Positions 1-8,508 of a stretch of DNA of 37,610 nucleotides are shown in pieces. The notes under the pieces were generated by a model. That model saw only the letters and a program-made list of their open reading frames with translations. It was not told the DNA's origin and searched no databases. Source of the DNA: Allobosea sp. 12-68-7 (lineage in GTDB: Bacteria > Pseudomonadota > Alphaproteobacteria > Rhizobiales > Beijerinckiaceae). Position numbers and translations under genes: made by a program. Every line of letters starts with the position of its first letter. Within the stretch, counting starts at the first letter, position 1. Location: the NCBI GenBank assembly GCA_002279705.1, contig NCCO01000092.1, forward strand, positions 1 to 37,610. Reading direction: 5' to 3'.

Positions 1-482
1 ATGGCCTGGCGGGCCCCGCGCGAGGCGAGGTGATCGCGCAGGAACGCGAGCTGCGCCGCCTCCTCCGCCAGTCCCGACGCCATCAGGGCGCTGTCGAGCC
101 CGATGAGCCGCCAGCGGCCGAGATCGTGGCTCCACCACATCGGGCCGACCGTCGTGGTCCAGGCGGCCATGCGCTCAGCATTGATCGGCTGGTCGAGCCG
201 CGAGAAGGGCGGGGCCTCGCCGATGTCGTGGTTGCCCGCCAGCGTGAGGACGGGCGCCGTCAGCCGGTCGAGCTGCGCCTTGGCGAAGGCGAGATCGACC
301 GGCCGTGATGGGCCGTTGAACGAGATGTCACCGGTGTGGACGATCAGATCCGGCTGAAGCGCCTGCATCTCGTCGACGAAGACATCGTAGTTGTCGATGA
401 AATAGGCGTGGGTTTCCGACAGATGCGTGTCCGAAACCTGGACGACGCGGAGCGGGCGGTCGGCGCCTTCGGCTGTGGCCAT
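1..482 (-). CDS. Metallophosphoesterase, CpdA/Icc-like (partial, C-terminus outside window)
   Basis: Calcineurin-like phosphoesterase of the cyclic-nucleotide phosphodiesterase (CpdA/Icc) group, read from the ATG at 482; the reading frame is open through base 1, so the C-terminal part is missing. The translation shows the family's metal-binding blocks in order: VQVSDTHL (D-x-H) near residue 17, VHTGDISFNG (GD) near residue 52, and AGNHDIG (GNHD) near residue 82. These residues normally hold a two-metal centre that hydrolyses phosphodiesters. The start codon lies one base after the stop of the ABC substrate-binding gene, so the two are probably translated together. The true substrate (cAMP or another phosphodiester) cannot be read from the sequence, and placement in a peptide-importer operon gives no clear hint. 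Confidence 0.85.
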   Translation of the reverse strand, partial: MATAEGADRPLRVVQVSDTHLSETHAYFIDNYDVFVDEMQALQPDLIVHTGDISFNGPSRPVDLAFAKAQLDRLTAPVLTLAGNHDIGEAPPFSRLDQPINAERMAAWTTTVGPMWWSHDLGRWRLIGLDSALMASGLAEEAAQLAFLRDHLASRGARQA

Positions 483-483
483 C

Positions 484-2043
484 TCAAGCGAAGCTCAGAT
501 TGTCGGCGCGCAGGTCCATGAAGAAGAAGCTGTAGGGCGTCCACTTGACCTTCTTCTTCACGCCATAGGTCTCCAGCGGCTGATACAGGATCGTGCCGGG
601 GCAGGCGTCTTCATAGGCGTCGAGCATCTGGGCAAACAGCGCCTTGCGCTTGGCGGGGTCGGTCTCGCCGAGCAGGGCGCGCCCGGCGCTGTTGAAGGGC
701 GCGGCATCCGCCTCGGCAAAGGCCTTGGTCGTCTGGAAGGCCGAGGCCGGGCCCCAGCTCGGCCAGATCGCGCCGAGCGGATCTGGGAAGCGGGTCGAGT
801 TCGAGGTGTTGCCGACCTGCTGGCCGGGGCCCTGCATCTGCGCGAAGTTTTCCACCACCTGGAGACGCGCGTCGATGCCGACGGCCTTCCACATCTCGAC
901 GATGATCTGCGCGGCGTCGAGCGCGCCGGTGTAGTAGTTCGGCATCGTGCGGTAGGTGATCGGCTCGCCCTTGTAGCCGGCTTCGCGCAGCAGCGCGCGG
1001 GCCCGCTCCGGGTTAAAGGGCAGGCCGCGCCCTTCCAGGAACATGTCGCCATATTCGGGATAGTTGTGCGAGGGCGGGATCACCGCCCTGCCCAGCCACA
1101 GCGCATCGACCAGCTTCTGCCGGTCGATGGCGACCGCGAGGGCCTGCCGGATGCGCTTGTCCGAGGTCCCGGGGCTGCGCGCATCGAAGGTCAGCAGATG
1201 GCTGTTGGCCAGCACGACCGAGCGCGCCTCGACATCCTTGTAGCTCGACATGACCTGGATCTGGTCCGGCGGCACATTTGTAATGAGGTCGAACTCACCC
1301 GAAACAAGCCCGGCGATGCGCGCCGACAGCTCCGGCACTTCGCGGAAGGTGACGCGCCGCGCGTTCGGCCGGCCCATCCAGTAGCCGTCGAAGGCCTCGA
1401 ACTCCATGAACTCGTTGGCGCGCATGCGCGAGAAGCGGAAGGGACCGGTCCCCACCGGGTTCTTGCCGAAGCCGTCGAGGCCGACCTGCTCGTAATGGCG
1501 CTTGTTGACGATCCAGGAGCACCAGGAGGCCAGCCGCTGTTCCATCAGCACATCCGGCGCGACCGTCTTGAAACGGACGGTGTGCCGGTCGATCGCCTCG
1601 ACCGCCTCGAGCGTGCCGAAGAATGGACGACCGCCCGGGATCGCGGGCTTGTCGCCCCACAGGCGCCCGTTGCGGAAGGTATAGGCGACGTCCTCGGCGG
1701 TCATCTCGTCGCCATTGTGGAACTTCACGTCGGGCCGGAACTTGACGACCAGCGAACGCGGCGTTTCCTGCTGCCACGACACAGCCAGATGCGGCACCAG
1801 TTTCGATCCGCCACCCCCGGGCTGGCTCTTGAAGTCGCGCCGGATCACCGTGTCGAAGACGGAATAGGTGACACGCGTGCCGACATTGTTCAGTTCCATC
1901 GCCGGCTCGAGAACCTTGGGCAGCTCGGCGACGGCGACCGTCAGGGCCGGGCGCCTGTCGGTCTGGGCGAAGGCGTGCGGGGTGGTGACGACGAACGGCG
2001 CGGCAACGGCGCCCTGAACGAAACGACGGCGATTGAGCGACAT
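484..2043 (-). CDS. ABC transporter substrate-binding protein, family 5 (DppA/OppA-like)
   Basis: Periplasmic solute-binding protein of the SBP_bac_5 family, 519 aa, normal length for the family. The N-terminus MSLNRRRFVQGAVAAPFVV carries a twin-arginine (RRxF) Tat-type signal, with a likely cleavage after AFA near residue 26. Family features include VKFRPDVKFHNGDEMTAEDVAYTF around residues 90-110 and the NPVGTGPF block. Proteins of this family bind di- or oligopeptides, nickel complexes or glycosides; the ligand here is unknown. It lies 83 bases downstream of the permease gene dppC and one base upstream of the phosphoesterase. No ATPase subunit gene is visible, so it must lie outside the window or be shared. 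The start was chosen at the signal peptide rather than at the much longer open frame. Confidence 0.9.
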   Translation of the reverse strand: MSLNRRRFVQGAVAAPFVVTTPHAFAQTDRRPALTVAVAELPKVLEPAMELNNVGTRVTYSVFDTVIRRDFKSQPGGGGSKLVPHLAVSWQQETPRSLVVKFRPDVKFHNGDEMTAEDVAYTFRNGRLWGDKPAIPGGRPFFGTLEAVEAIDRHTVRFKTVAPDVLMEQRLASWCSWIVNKRHYEQVGLDGFGKNPVGTGPFRFSRMRANEFMEFEAFDGYWMGRPNARRVTFREVPELSARIAGLVSGEFDLITNVPPDQIQVMSSYKDVEARSVVLANSHLLTFDARSPGTSDKRIRQALAVAIDRQKLVDALWLGRAVIPPSHNYPEYGDMFLEGRGLPFNPERARALLREAGYKGEPITYRTMPNYYTGALDAAQIIVEMWKAVGIDARLQVVENFAQMQGPGQQVGNTSNSTRFPDPLGAIWPSWGPASAFQTTKAFAEADAAPFNSAGRALLGETDPAKRKALFAQMLDAYEDACPGTILYQPLETYGVKKKVKWTPYSFFFMDLRADNLSFA

Positions 2044-2126
2044 GGCGAAGGTTCCCGGAGAGCGGTGGCGGAGGGCTATGCGACGCAGGCGACAGGCCCG
2101 TGACAGGCCGGGGCCATCGGATCGGA

Positions 2127-3020
2127 TCAGGCGGCCCCGTCGAGCGTCGGGTCCAGCCGGTCGCGCAGCCAGTCCCCGAACAGGCTGACCGACAGGGTCG
2201 TGAGAAAGATCACGAGGCCGGGGCACACCGCGATCCACCAGGCCTGCAGAAGATAGTTGCGGCCCGCGCCCAGCATCTGTCCGAGAGAGGTGCCGGGCGG
2301 CTGCACGCCGAGCCCCAGAAAGGACAGCGTGGTCTCCAGCAGGATCACCCATGGAAAGGTGATCGTCATCTGCACCACCAGCGAGGCGGCGATGTTCGGA
2401 AGGACATGTTTGAGGTTGACGCGGTTGGCCGTCGCCCCCAGCGCCTTCACCGCCCGCACATAGAGGGCCGCCTGCTCCGAGATCACGAGCCCGCGCACGA
2501 GACGGGTGTAGCGCTCCCACCCCTCGAGGCTGACCAGCACGACGAAGATGAGCAGGTTCGACCCGACGAGCGCGATGAAGGCGATGGCGATGAAGAAGGC
2601 CGGCAGGGCCGCCTGGACATCCACCATCATCATGATCACGTCGTCGAGCCAGCCTCTGCGACGCGCGGCGACATAGCCGAGCACGGTTCCGATCGCCGCT
2701 CCGATCAGCGTGCCCGCCAGGGCGATCGCGATCGAGGTCCGGATCCCGTAGATCAGGCGGCTGAGGATATCGCGCCCGAGATGGTCCGTGCCGAGCACAT
2801 AGGCCCAGTCACCGCCCCAGAACACCGGCGGGCGCAGGCGTCGCGCGAGATTCTGCGTGGCGAAATCATAAGGCGCGATCACCGGCGCGAGCAGCGACAC
2901 CACGACCATCAGCAGCAGGAAGCCGAGGGCGAGCCGTATGCTGAGCGGCATGCCGCCGGAGAACCGCGAGCGCGCTCCGCTCGCCACCGCGGCGCCGGCC
3001 AGGGGCTCGGCGGCACTCAC
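2127..3020 (-). CDS. ABC transporter permease, DppC/OppC-like
   Basis: Inner-membrane permease of the binding-protein-dependent (BPD_transp_1) family, 297 aa. It shows an N-terminal membrane segment (LALGFLLLMVVVSLLAPVIAPY), the typical LGTDHLGRDILSRLIYGIRTS block of DppC/OppC proteins, and the cytoplasmic EAA loop VKALGATANRVNLKHVLPNI that contacts the ATPase. The chosen GTG start at 3020 overlaps the TGA of the DppB gene by four bases (GTGA), which supports translational coupling; an internal ATG (MPLSIRL) would remove only a short hydrophilic leader. It works with the neighbouring DppB-like permease and the substrate-binding protein to import peptides or a similar solute. Confidence 0.9.
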   Translation of the reverse strand: MSAAEPLAGAAVASGARSRFSGGMPLSIRLALGFLLLMVVVSLLAPVIAPYDFATQNLARRLRPPVFWGGDWAYVLGTDHLGRDILSRLIYGIRTSIAIALAGTLIGAAIGTVLGYVAARRRGWLDDVIMMMVDVQAALPAFFIAIAFIALVGSNLLIFVVLVSLEGWERYTRLVRGLVISEQAALYVRAVKALGATANRVNLKHVLPNIAASLVVQMTITFPWVILLETTLSFLGLGVQPPGTSLGQMLGAGRNYLLQAWWIAVCPGLVIFLTTLSVSLFGDWLRDRLDPTLDGAA

Positions 3021-3955
3021 GACGGGCGCCCCTCTGCGCCGAGCACATCGACCCGCGGGTCGATCAGGGCGTGGATGATGTCGACGGCCAGGTTCGAGAC
3101 GATGATGACGGCGGCGACGAACAGGATCGCGGTCTGGATGACCGCGAGATCGCGCGTACCGGCCGACGAGACCAGCAGGCGGCCGACGCCCGGCCAGGCG
3201 AAGATCGTCTCGGTGACGGCCGCGCCGGCGAACAGCAGGCCCGTCTCGATCCCGAGGAACATCAGGAGCGGCACCGCCGCGTTCGGAAAGACGTGGCGCA
3301 GCAGCACCGGCAGCCGGGGAACGCCCTTGGCACGCGCCGTCCGCACGAAGCTCTGGCCGAGAACCTCGAGCATCGCCGTGCGGGTGAAGCGCGCGATCTT
3401 GCCGAGCAGGCCGGCCGCGAGCGTCAGCGTCGGCATCACCAGATGCCACCAGGTGTCCGTGCCCGAGGACGGCAGCCAGCGCAGCGTCAGGGCAAACAGC
3501 AGGATCAGCAGGATGCCGAGAAAGAAGGTCGGGATCGAAAACCCGAGCACGGCGATGGACATGACGATCCGGTCCAGCGCGGAGTTGTGTTTCAGCGCGG
3601 CCAGCATCCCCAGCGGAATGCCGATGATCAGCGCCAGGCACAGCGCCGCAGCCGCCAGGAGGAGCGTGTTGGGAATGGCCTCGGCCACGACGATGACCGC
3701 CGGGCGGCCATCGGCGAACGACACCCCGAGATCGCCGCGCGTCACGGCGAGCAGGAAGCGGGCGTACTGCTCGGCGATCGGCCGGTCGATGCCCCAGCGC
3801 TCGCGATAGGCCGCCTTGACCTCGGGCGGCGTATCGTCCGGCAGGAGCATGTCGGTCGGGTCCCCGGCCAGCCGCAGGACGACGAACACGGCGGTGACGC
3901 AGATCGCGAGCGTCAGAAGCGCTCGCAGCATCCGCCGGACGATGAAGTTCAGCAT
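3017..3955 (-). CDS. ABC transporter permease, DppB/OppB-like
   Basis: First gene of the importer operon in this window, encoding a 312-aa integral membrane permease. The start MLNFIVRRMLRALLTLAICVTAVFVVLRLAGDP is typical of DppB/OppB, as are GDLGVSFADGRPA and the EAA loop ARAKGVPRLPVLLRHVFPNAA. Together with the DppC-like partner it forms the translocation channel. A longer in-frame start exists upstream, but the residues there read like non-coding DNA and the chosen ATG matches the family N-terminus. The stop overlaps the GTG start of the next gene. No promoter could be assigned with confidence in the 500 bases upstream. Confidence 0.9.
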   Translation of the reverse strand: MLNFIVRRMLRALLTLAICVTAVFVVLRLAGDPTDMLLPDDTPPEVKAAYRERWGIDRPIAEQYARFLLAVTRGDLGVSFADGRPAVIVVAEAIPNTLLLAAAALCLALIIGIPLGMLAALKHNSALDRIVMSIAVLGFSIPTFFLGILLILLFALTLRWLPSSGTDTWWHLVMPTLTLAAGLLGKIARFTRTAMLEVLGQSFVRTARAKGVPRLPVLLRHVFPNAAVPLLMFLGIETGLLFAGAAVTETIFAWPGVGRLLVSSAGTRDLAVIQTAILFVAAVIIVSNLAVDIIHALIDPRVDVLGAEGRPS

Positions 3956-4116
3956 GCCGTCGTCATTCCCAGAGGCCACCAACACGCGGGAGTGGGGGCG
4001 CCGTCTTGCCGCTGCCGTGAGATGGGCCGGCAAGAAGGCGGGTCTGCTACGGCCCTCAGGTGTCAGCGGCGTGACAGCAGACGGGCCTTTGCCTGAGACC
4101 GACGGAACGGGCGCCC

Positions 4117-4262
4117 GGCGGCATGGGCCGCCCCCCAGATGGTCGTCAGCAACTGCTTGTGAGCGACCAGCTTGCTGGCATTGCGCGCCAGCAGCGCGCC
4201 GACGTCGACTTCCTCGGGCCTCGACCAGCCCGCGCACGGTCGACAGGCCGAGCCTCATGCCG
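4117..4262 (-). pseudogene. Decayed kdpD/kdpE fragment (K+ sensor kinase/response regulator remnant)
   Basis: In one minus-strand frame (about 4258-4212) the translation reads MRLGLSTVRGLVEARG, close to the G2 box and following helix of a KdpD-type histidine kinase. In the next frame (about 4212-4117) it reads EEVDVGALLARNASKLVAHK then QLLTTIWGAAHAA, close to the winged-helix part of KdpE response regulators. The two pieces are fused with a frame change and the rest of both genes is missing, so this is a relic of a kdpDE pair after deletion. The flanking non-coding bases (3956-4116 and 4263-4454) show nothing else I can recognise beyond the tspO upstream region. Assignment rests on recalled family motifs, not on an alignment. 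Confidence 0.5.
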
Positions 4263-4454
4263 GCCGGGCGGGCGGACCCGCGAGGTCAGCTTCGGAACGG
4301 ACCGGCCTGCGTCGGGCGCCTTGCCGACGACGGCTGCCTCCTTGGAACCCGCCCTCGGACGGAATCCATCCCGCGCCCCAATTCGCTGCAGCGCGACGCG
4401 CTGGCTGTGTTAGCCTGTGCGCCTTGTCCTCGACGATCGACGGGTTGCAGACTC

Positions 4455-4934
4455 ATGACGCTGATCGATGGCCTCGGCCTGGCGGGCTTCGTCATCGCCT
4501 GTGTGGTGGCGGCGAGTTCGGGCGCGATCTTCAAGCCCGGCGCCTGGTATGAGGGGCTGGCGAAGCCGTGGTGGCGGCCGCCGAACTGGCTGTTCCCGCC
4601 GGCCTGGACGCTGCTCTACTGCATGATCGCGGCATCCGGCTGGCTGGTCTGGCGCAAGGCGGGCTTCAGTGGCGCCGCCCTGCCGCTGGCCATCTACGGC
4701 ATCCAGCTCGTCCTGAACGCGATGTGGTCGGGCGTGTTCTTCGGCCTGCGCCGGATGGACCTCGCCTTCGTCAACGTGTCGGCACTATGGGTCTCGATCG
4801 CGGCGCTGATCGCCCTGTTTTCGCCGATCGATTCGCTCGCGGCCTGGCTGCTGGTCCCTTACCTCGCCTGGGTCAGCTTCGCGGCGTTCCTGAACTACAC
4901 CGTCTGGCGGATGAACCCCAACGCCCCGGCCTGA
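4455..4934 (+). CDS. tspO: TspO/MBR tryptophan-rich sensory protein
   Basis: Membrane protein of 159 aa of the TspO/MBR family, the bacterial relative of the mitochondrial translocator protein. It has five predicted membrane segments and the conserved aromatic block KPWWRPPNWLFPPAWTLLYC around residues 36-56, followed by NAMWSGVFFGLRR. In Rhodobacter, TspO (CrtK) sits in the photosynthesis cluster, binds porphyrins and dampens photosynthesis gene expression in the presence of oxygen. Its place beside hemC and the bch operon fits such a role here. It converges on hemC, with 12 bases between the two stop codons. The ATG at 4455 matches the family N-terminus; the frame stays open further upstream but reads like non-coding DNA. 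Confidence 0.93.
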   Translation: MTLIDGLGLAGFVIACVVAASSGAIFKPGAWYEGLAKPWWRPPNWLFPPAWTLLYCMIAASGWLVWRKAGFSGAALPLAIYGIQLVLNAMWSGVFFGLRRMDLAFVNVSALWVSIAALIALFSPIDSLAAWLLVPYLAWVSFAAFLNYTVWRMNPNAPA

Positions 4935-4946
4935 CGGCGCCCCTCG

Positions 4947-5891
4947 TCAGGCGCCGACATATTTGAAATGGGCGCCGACGCTGCGATAGGAGGCCTCAAG
5001 CACATCGACGCCGCCGGCGAGCCGCAGCGCCTCGGCGGTGACGAGACCGAGCTCGACCGCCTCTCGCCCCGAGCGATCATCGCTGGCGGTGATGCGCTGG
5101 GATCCGTCATGGGCGGTGATCTGCGCATGCAGGAACAGCCGGTCCCCCTGCCAGGTCGCGCTCGCCCCGACAGGCAGGCTGCAGCCGGCGCCGAGCGCAT
5201 GCAGCAGCGCCCGCTCGCAATCGACCTCGGCGCGCGCCTTGGGGTCCTCGATATCCTTGAGCATGGCGAGGATCGTCGGGTTGTCGTCCCGCGCCTGCAC
5301 GCCGAGCGCGCCTTGCCCGATCGCATAGGGAAACAGGATCGGGTCGAGCAGCTCCGAGGTCGCGCCTTCGAGGCCGAGCCGCTGCAGCCCGGCCTGGGCC
5401 AGGATGACCGCGTCCAGCCCGTCATCGCCGTTGATCTTGGCCAGACGCGGCCCGACATTGCCGCGGATCGGCACCACCTCGACATCGGGCCGCAGGCTCA
5501 GGATCTGCGAGCGCCGCCGCAGCGAGCCGGTGCCGACGCGCGCGCCTTGGCGCAGATCGGCCAGCGTCGAGCCGCAGAGCACATCGCGCGGATCGACCCG
5601 CTCGGGCACCGCCGCCAGCACCAGCCCCTCACGCAGCGTCGTCGGCAGGTCCTTGAGCGAATGCACGACGATGTCGACCTCGCCCGAGGTCAGCTGGTCC
5701 TCATGCTCGGTCGAGAACACACCGATGATGCCGAACTGGTGGAATTCGGAAACGCGGTCCTTGTCGGCGATCGTCGCGATCGGATGCAGCGAGAACTCGG
5801 TGTCGGGATGCTTCGCCTTGATCAGCGAGGCGATGTAATTCGTCTGCGCGATGGCGAGGGGGCTGCGGCGCGTACCGATTTTCAAAAGCAT
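4947..5891 (-). CDS. hemC: Hydroxymethylbilane synthase (porphobilinogen deaminase)
   Basis: Joins four porphobilinogen molecules into hydroxymethylbilane in the cytoplasm, an early step of haem and bacteriochlorophyll synthesis. The 314-aa protein starts with KIGTRRSPLAIAQTNYI, contains HSLKDLP (catalytic Asp at about residue 81), the arginine-rich GTGSLRRRSQ, and GAGCSLPVG with the cysteine (about residue 237) that carries the dipyrromethane cofactor. It is the last gene of the minus-strand run that includes bchH and bchG, after the membrane hydrolase and a 35-codon ORF. The sequence is somewhat unlike housekeeping HemC proteins as I recall them (for example FGIIGVFSTEHEDQLTSGEVD), so it may be a second, photosynthesis-linked copy; that is inference. 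Confidence 0.93.
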   Translation of the reverse strand: MLLKIGTRRSPLAIAQTNYIASLIKAKHPDTEFSLHPIATIADKDRVSEFHQFGIIGVFSTEHEDQLTSGEVDIVVHSLKDLPTTLREGLVLAAVPERVDPRDVLCGSTLADLRQGARVGTGSLRRRSQILSLRPDVEVVPIRGNVGPRLAKINGDDGLDAVILAQAGLQRLGLEGATSELLDPILFPYAIGQGALGVQARDDNPTILAMLKDIEDPKARAEVDCERALLHALGAGCSLPVGASATWQGDRLFLHAQITAHDGSQRITASDDRSGREAVELGLVTAEALRLAGGVDVLEASYRSVGAHFKYVGA

Positions 5892-5902
5892 GGACGATTG
5901 AC

Positions 5903-6010
5903 CTAAGCCTGGGCCCGACGGGCGCCCTCATGAACGATCGAAGTCTCTATCAGCCGAGCAAGTCGCCGAGGCAACGTCAACAGCTTTCCCATCGCCTCGC
6001 GCGCGATCAT
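5903..6010 (-). CDS. Small ORF, 35 aa, coupled to the membrane hydrolase gene
   Basis: A 35-codon frame whose ATG overlaps the TGA of the upstream hydrolase gene as ATGA, the same coupling seen between many genes of this cluster. It ends 11 bases before the hemC start. The peptide is basic and may form an amphipathic helix (GKLLTLPRRLARLIETSI). I recognise no family. It may be a real small protein, a leader that keeps ribosomes moving to hemC, or a chance frame. Confidence 0.3.
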   Translation of the reverse strand: MIAREAMGKLLTLPRRLARLIETSIVHEGARRAQA

Positions 6011-7560
6011 CGCGCCACCAGCGGGAAGGTGGCGGCGATCGCCCAGGCGAAGGCGAGGGCATTGGCGATGCCGGCCATGAAGGGATGGCCCGAGCGCCGG
6101 AACGCCCAGGCGCTGAACAGCCCATAGACGAGAAAGAACGCCACGATCACCGGGACGATGATCAAGAGGAAGAACAGCCGCTGGAAGTCGAGCGCGACCG
6201 CCAGTCCGAGCGAGACCAGAAAGGCGAGCTTCGAGGCGAGGTAGGCTCCGCGCGCCGCCCCCTCCCCGCGCGTCAGCCATTCATCGGCCAGGAAATAGAC
6301 AAGCGTCCCGGCCAGCGTCGCGGCAAAGAGCGGCAGGCGATGGCCCACAGGCACGAACGCCGTCACATAGCTGTGGATCGGCCAGGCCAGGGCGACGAGC
6401 CCGAACAGCATCAGCGCCAGCGTCCCGGCTGCCAGCCGGCCGCGCGACACGATCGCTCGCTGAGAGGAGCGCCGGCGCTGGACGAAGGCGATGCAGAGCG
6501 CCGTGAGGGCGCCATAGGCCGCGAAATGCACGGCGAGATAGTCGCCGACGATGACCGGCAGGAAGTTCGTCGGCACGAAGCGCAGCCCGATCGGCGTCAG
6601 CAGCGCCGGCAGGATCAGCGGCGGCGCGATCCGTCGCCAGCCGAGCCCCGACCCGACTGGCGGCGAGGCGGCGCCCGGCAACAGCGCCGACAGCGGCCAG
6701 GCCAGCACGACGACGCCCAAGAGCAGGAGCAGGATCCACATGCCGCGTCCGTCGAGATCAGGAACGGCTGTCACAGGCCGGCCGAAGCTCGCATCGAGCC
6801 AGACCAGCGCCTCGCGCAGGCTGGTCTCGTTGTAGAGCACGCCGACATGCTCGGCCCGGGGGCTGACGGCGGCGCGCCTGGCGGTCCCCGCGGCGAATTC
6901 GCCATAGGTGATGCCCGGCTCAGCCGAGGCCGGCGCCGAGACCAACCCGACCGCGCGCAGCGCCTCTCGCCTCAACCCTCCCTCCCATTCCCCGGCGATG
7001 ACAAGCAGGTTGCGCGGGCTCGTCGCGGTGACGGCGGGCGAGAACATCGAAACCGCGACCGTGGCCCCGACATCGGCCCGGCTCTGGGCGACACGCACGA
7101 TGATGTCGGTCGCCATCGAATGGCCGAGCAGAGCGAGCCGCCCGTCGCCGAGACCGATCGCACGGTCGACAACGCGCGCGGTCTCCTCGACCAGCCGGCG
7201 CGTCGCACCGTCCTCCCGGGAGACGCTGCCTGTGAGCGGCCTCGGATTGGCGCCATGGCCGGCGAAATCGAAGGTCACCGCGACATAGCCGGCCCGCGCG
7301 AGCGTGACCGCGAAGGGCTGCATCAACTGCTGGGAGCCTGCGAAACCATGCGCGATCACGACGACCGGGGCTGTCCCCGTGCGGTCGACCGGGCGGAACA
7401 CCGTCATCGGCGTGCCCTCCGCCGTCATCGTCTCGGTGGTGACGCCGCGCCGGGCATCCCGCAACTGCGCCAGGGCGACACCGATCGCGACGACGGCGAG
7501 GCCTCCGAGCAGAAGCCGGATCCATCCCAGGGCAGGCCGGCCCGGCTCGCGCCCCGTCAT
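6007..7560 (-). CDS. Alpha/beta hydrolase fused to a multi-pass membrane domain
   Basis: A 517-aa protein with two parts. After an N-terminal membrane anchor (about residues 13-33) comes an alpha/beta-hydrolase domain: AHGFAGS near residue 70 (oxyanion region), nucleophile elbow LGHSMA with Ser about 148, and a candidate catalytic His about 238 in PRAEHVGV. From about residue 270 to the end there are roughly seven hydrophobic segments (for example GMWILLLLLGVVVLAWPLSALL and RLFFLLIIVPVIVAFFLVYGLFSAW). The active site would therefore sit at the membrane, probably on the periplasmic side. It lies 21 bases after bchG, in the operon that makes and esterifies bacteriochlorophyll. This is not BchO, which is a shorter protein beside bchID. 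Substrate is unknown; a lipid, isoprenoid ester or pigment ester are possibilities. Confidence 0.75.
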   Translation of the reverse strand: MTGREPGRPALGWIRLLLGGLAVVAIGVALAQLRDARRGVTTETMTAEGTPMTVFRPVDRTGTAPVVVIAHGFAGSQQLMQPFAVTLARAGYVAVTFDFAGHGANPRPLTGSVSREDGATRRLVEETARVVDRAIGLGDGRLALLGHSMATDIIVRVAQSRADVGATVAVSMFSPAVTATSPRNLLVIAGEWEGGLRREALRAVGLVSAPASAEPGITYGEFAAGTARRAAVSPRAEHVGVLYNETSLREALVWLDASFGRPVTAVPDLDGRGMWILLLLLGVVVLAWPLSALLPGAASPPVGSGLGWRRIAPPLILPALLTPIGLRFVPTNFLPVIVGDYLAVHFAAYGALTALCIAFVQRRRSSQRAIVSRGRLAAGTLALMLFGLVALAWPIHSYVTAFVPVGHRLPLFAATLAGTLVYFLADEWLTRGEGAARGAYLASKLAFLVSLGLAVALDFQRLFFLLIIVPVIVAFFLVYGLFSAWAFRRSGHPFMAGIANALAFAWAIAATFPLVAR

Positions 7561-7581
7561 GCCGCGCGCGAACCCATCGCC

Positions 7582-8508
7582 TCAAAAGCCCGCGGGCAGG
7601 CTGCGCACCGCAACCGCGCTCGCCATCATGCCGAAGACGAAGAGCGGCACGCCGAAGCCGCTGTAGAACAGCGCCTTGCCGACCGGATCGCGCAGGAAGC
7701 GACCCATCAGCACGAGTTGCCCCGCCAGGAAGGCGCCGACCACGACAGCCTCGATCGGCCGCTGCCACTGCAGCAGGAGGGCGATGACGACGAACTGCGG
7801 CGCAGCCATGATCGCGCAGGCGACGCGCGCCGCGCCCTGCGCCCCGAGCTGGACCGGCAGCGAGGCGATGCCCATCTGCCGGTCGCCGTCCATCGCCTTG
7901 AAGTCGTTGAGCGTCATGATGCCGTGGGCGCCGAGGCTGTAGAGCAGCGCCAGCGTCAGCACCGGCCAGGCCGGCAGGGCACCGCCGAGCATGACCGCCG
8001 CTCCCGTCACCCAGGCCAGCCCCTCGTACGAAAAGCCGCAGGCCGCGTTGCCGAGCCAGCCATTGCGCTTCAGCCGCAACGGCGGCGCGCTGTAGGCCCA
8101 GGCCAGGAACAGCCCGAGGCAGGTGGCGATCAGCACCCAGGAGCCGAGCAGCGAGGCGACCGCCAGCGACAGCCCGGTCCAGATCACCGCGATGTAGAGC
8201 CCCCAGCGCCCGGGAACGCGGCCCGAGGGAATCGGCCGGTGCGGCTCGTTGATCGCATCGACCTCGCGGTCGTACCAATCGTTGATCGCCTGGCTCATCG
8301 CGCAGACCAGAGGTCCCGCCAGCACGACGCCCAACAGCGCGACGACCGGATTGTCGGCGATCGACACGCCCGACGACACCACCCCGCAGGCGAAGGCCCA
8401 CATCGGTGGGAACCAGGTGATCGGCTTGAGCAGTTCGAGGACGGCCGATGGCGCGGGATAGGCCACGGGCCCCGTGCCGGGCCTGAGCGTGGCGCCGGTC
8501 CCGCTCAT
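7582..8508 (-). CDS. bchG: Bacteriochlorophyll synthase (bacteriochlorophyllide prenyltransferase)
   Basis: Esterifies bacteriochlorophyllide a with geranylgeranyl diphosphate in the membrane, giving geranylgeranyl-bacteriochlorophyll, which BchP then reduces. The 308-aa UbiA-family protein begins the enzyme domain with LELLKPITWFPPMWAFACG, carries the diphosphate-binding motif NDWYDREVDAINEPHRPIPSG at about residues 76-96 and the second aspartate motif LNDFKAMDGDRQMG, and has about eight membrane segments. Its ATG overlaps the stop of bchH as ATGA, so translation is coupled to bchH. If the bchH frameshift is real, ribosomes would stop early and bchG expression might also suffer. Confidence 0.96.
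   Translation of the reverse strand: MSGTGATLRPGTGPVAYPAPSAVLELLKPITWFPPMWAFACGVVSSGVSIADNPVVALLGVVLAGPLVCAMSQAINDWYDREVDAINEPHRPIPSGRVPGRWGLYIAVIWTGLSLAVASLLGSWVLIATCLGLFLAWAYSAPPLRLKRNGWLGNAACGFSYEGLAWVTGAAVMLGGALPAWPVLTLALLYSLGAHGIMTLNDFKAMDGDRQMGIASLPVQLGAQGAARVACAIMAAPQFVVIALLLQWQRPIEAVVVGAFLAGQLVLMGRFLRDPVGKALFYSGFGVPLFVFGMMASAVAVRSLPAGF

Noticed and set aside
427..2103. A 558-codon plus-strand frame opposite the substrate-binding protein gene
   Set aside because: Low-complexity Arg/Gly/Asp translation, typical of antisense frames, while the minus strand encodes a clear Tat-exported SBP_bac_5 protein.
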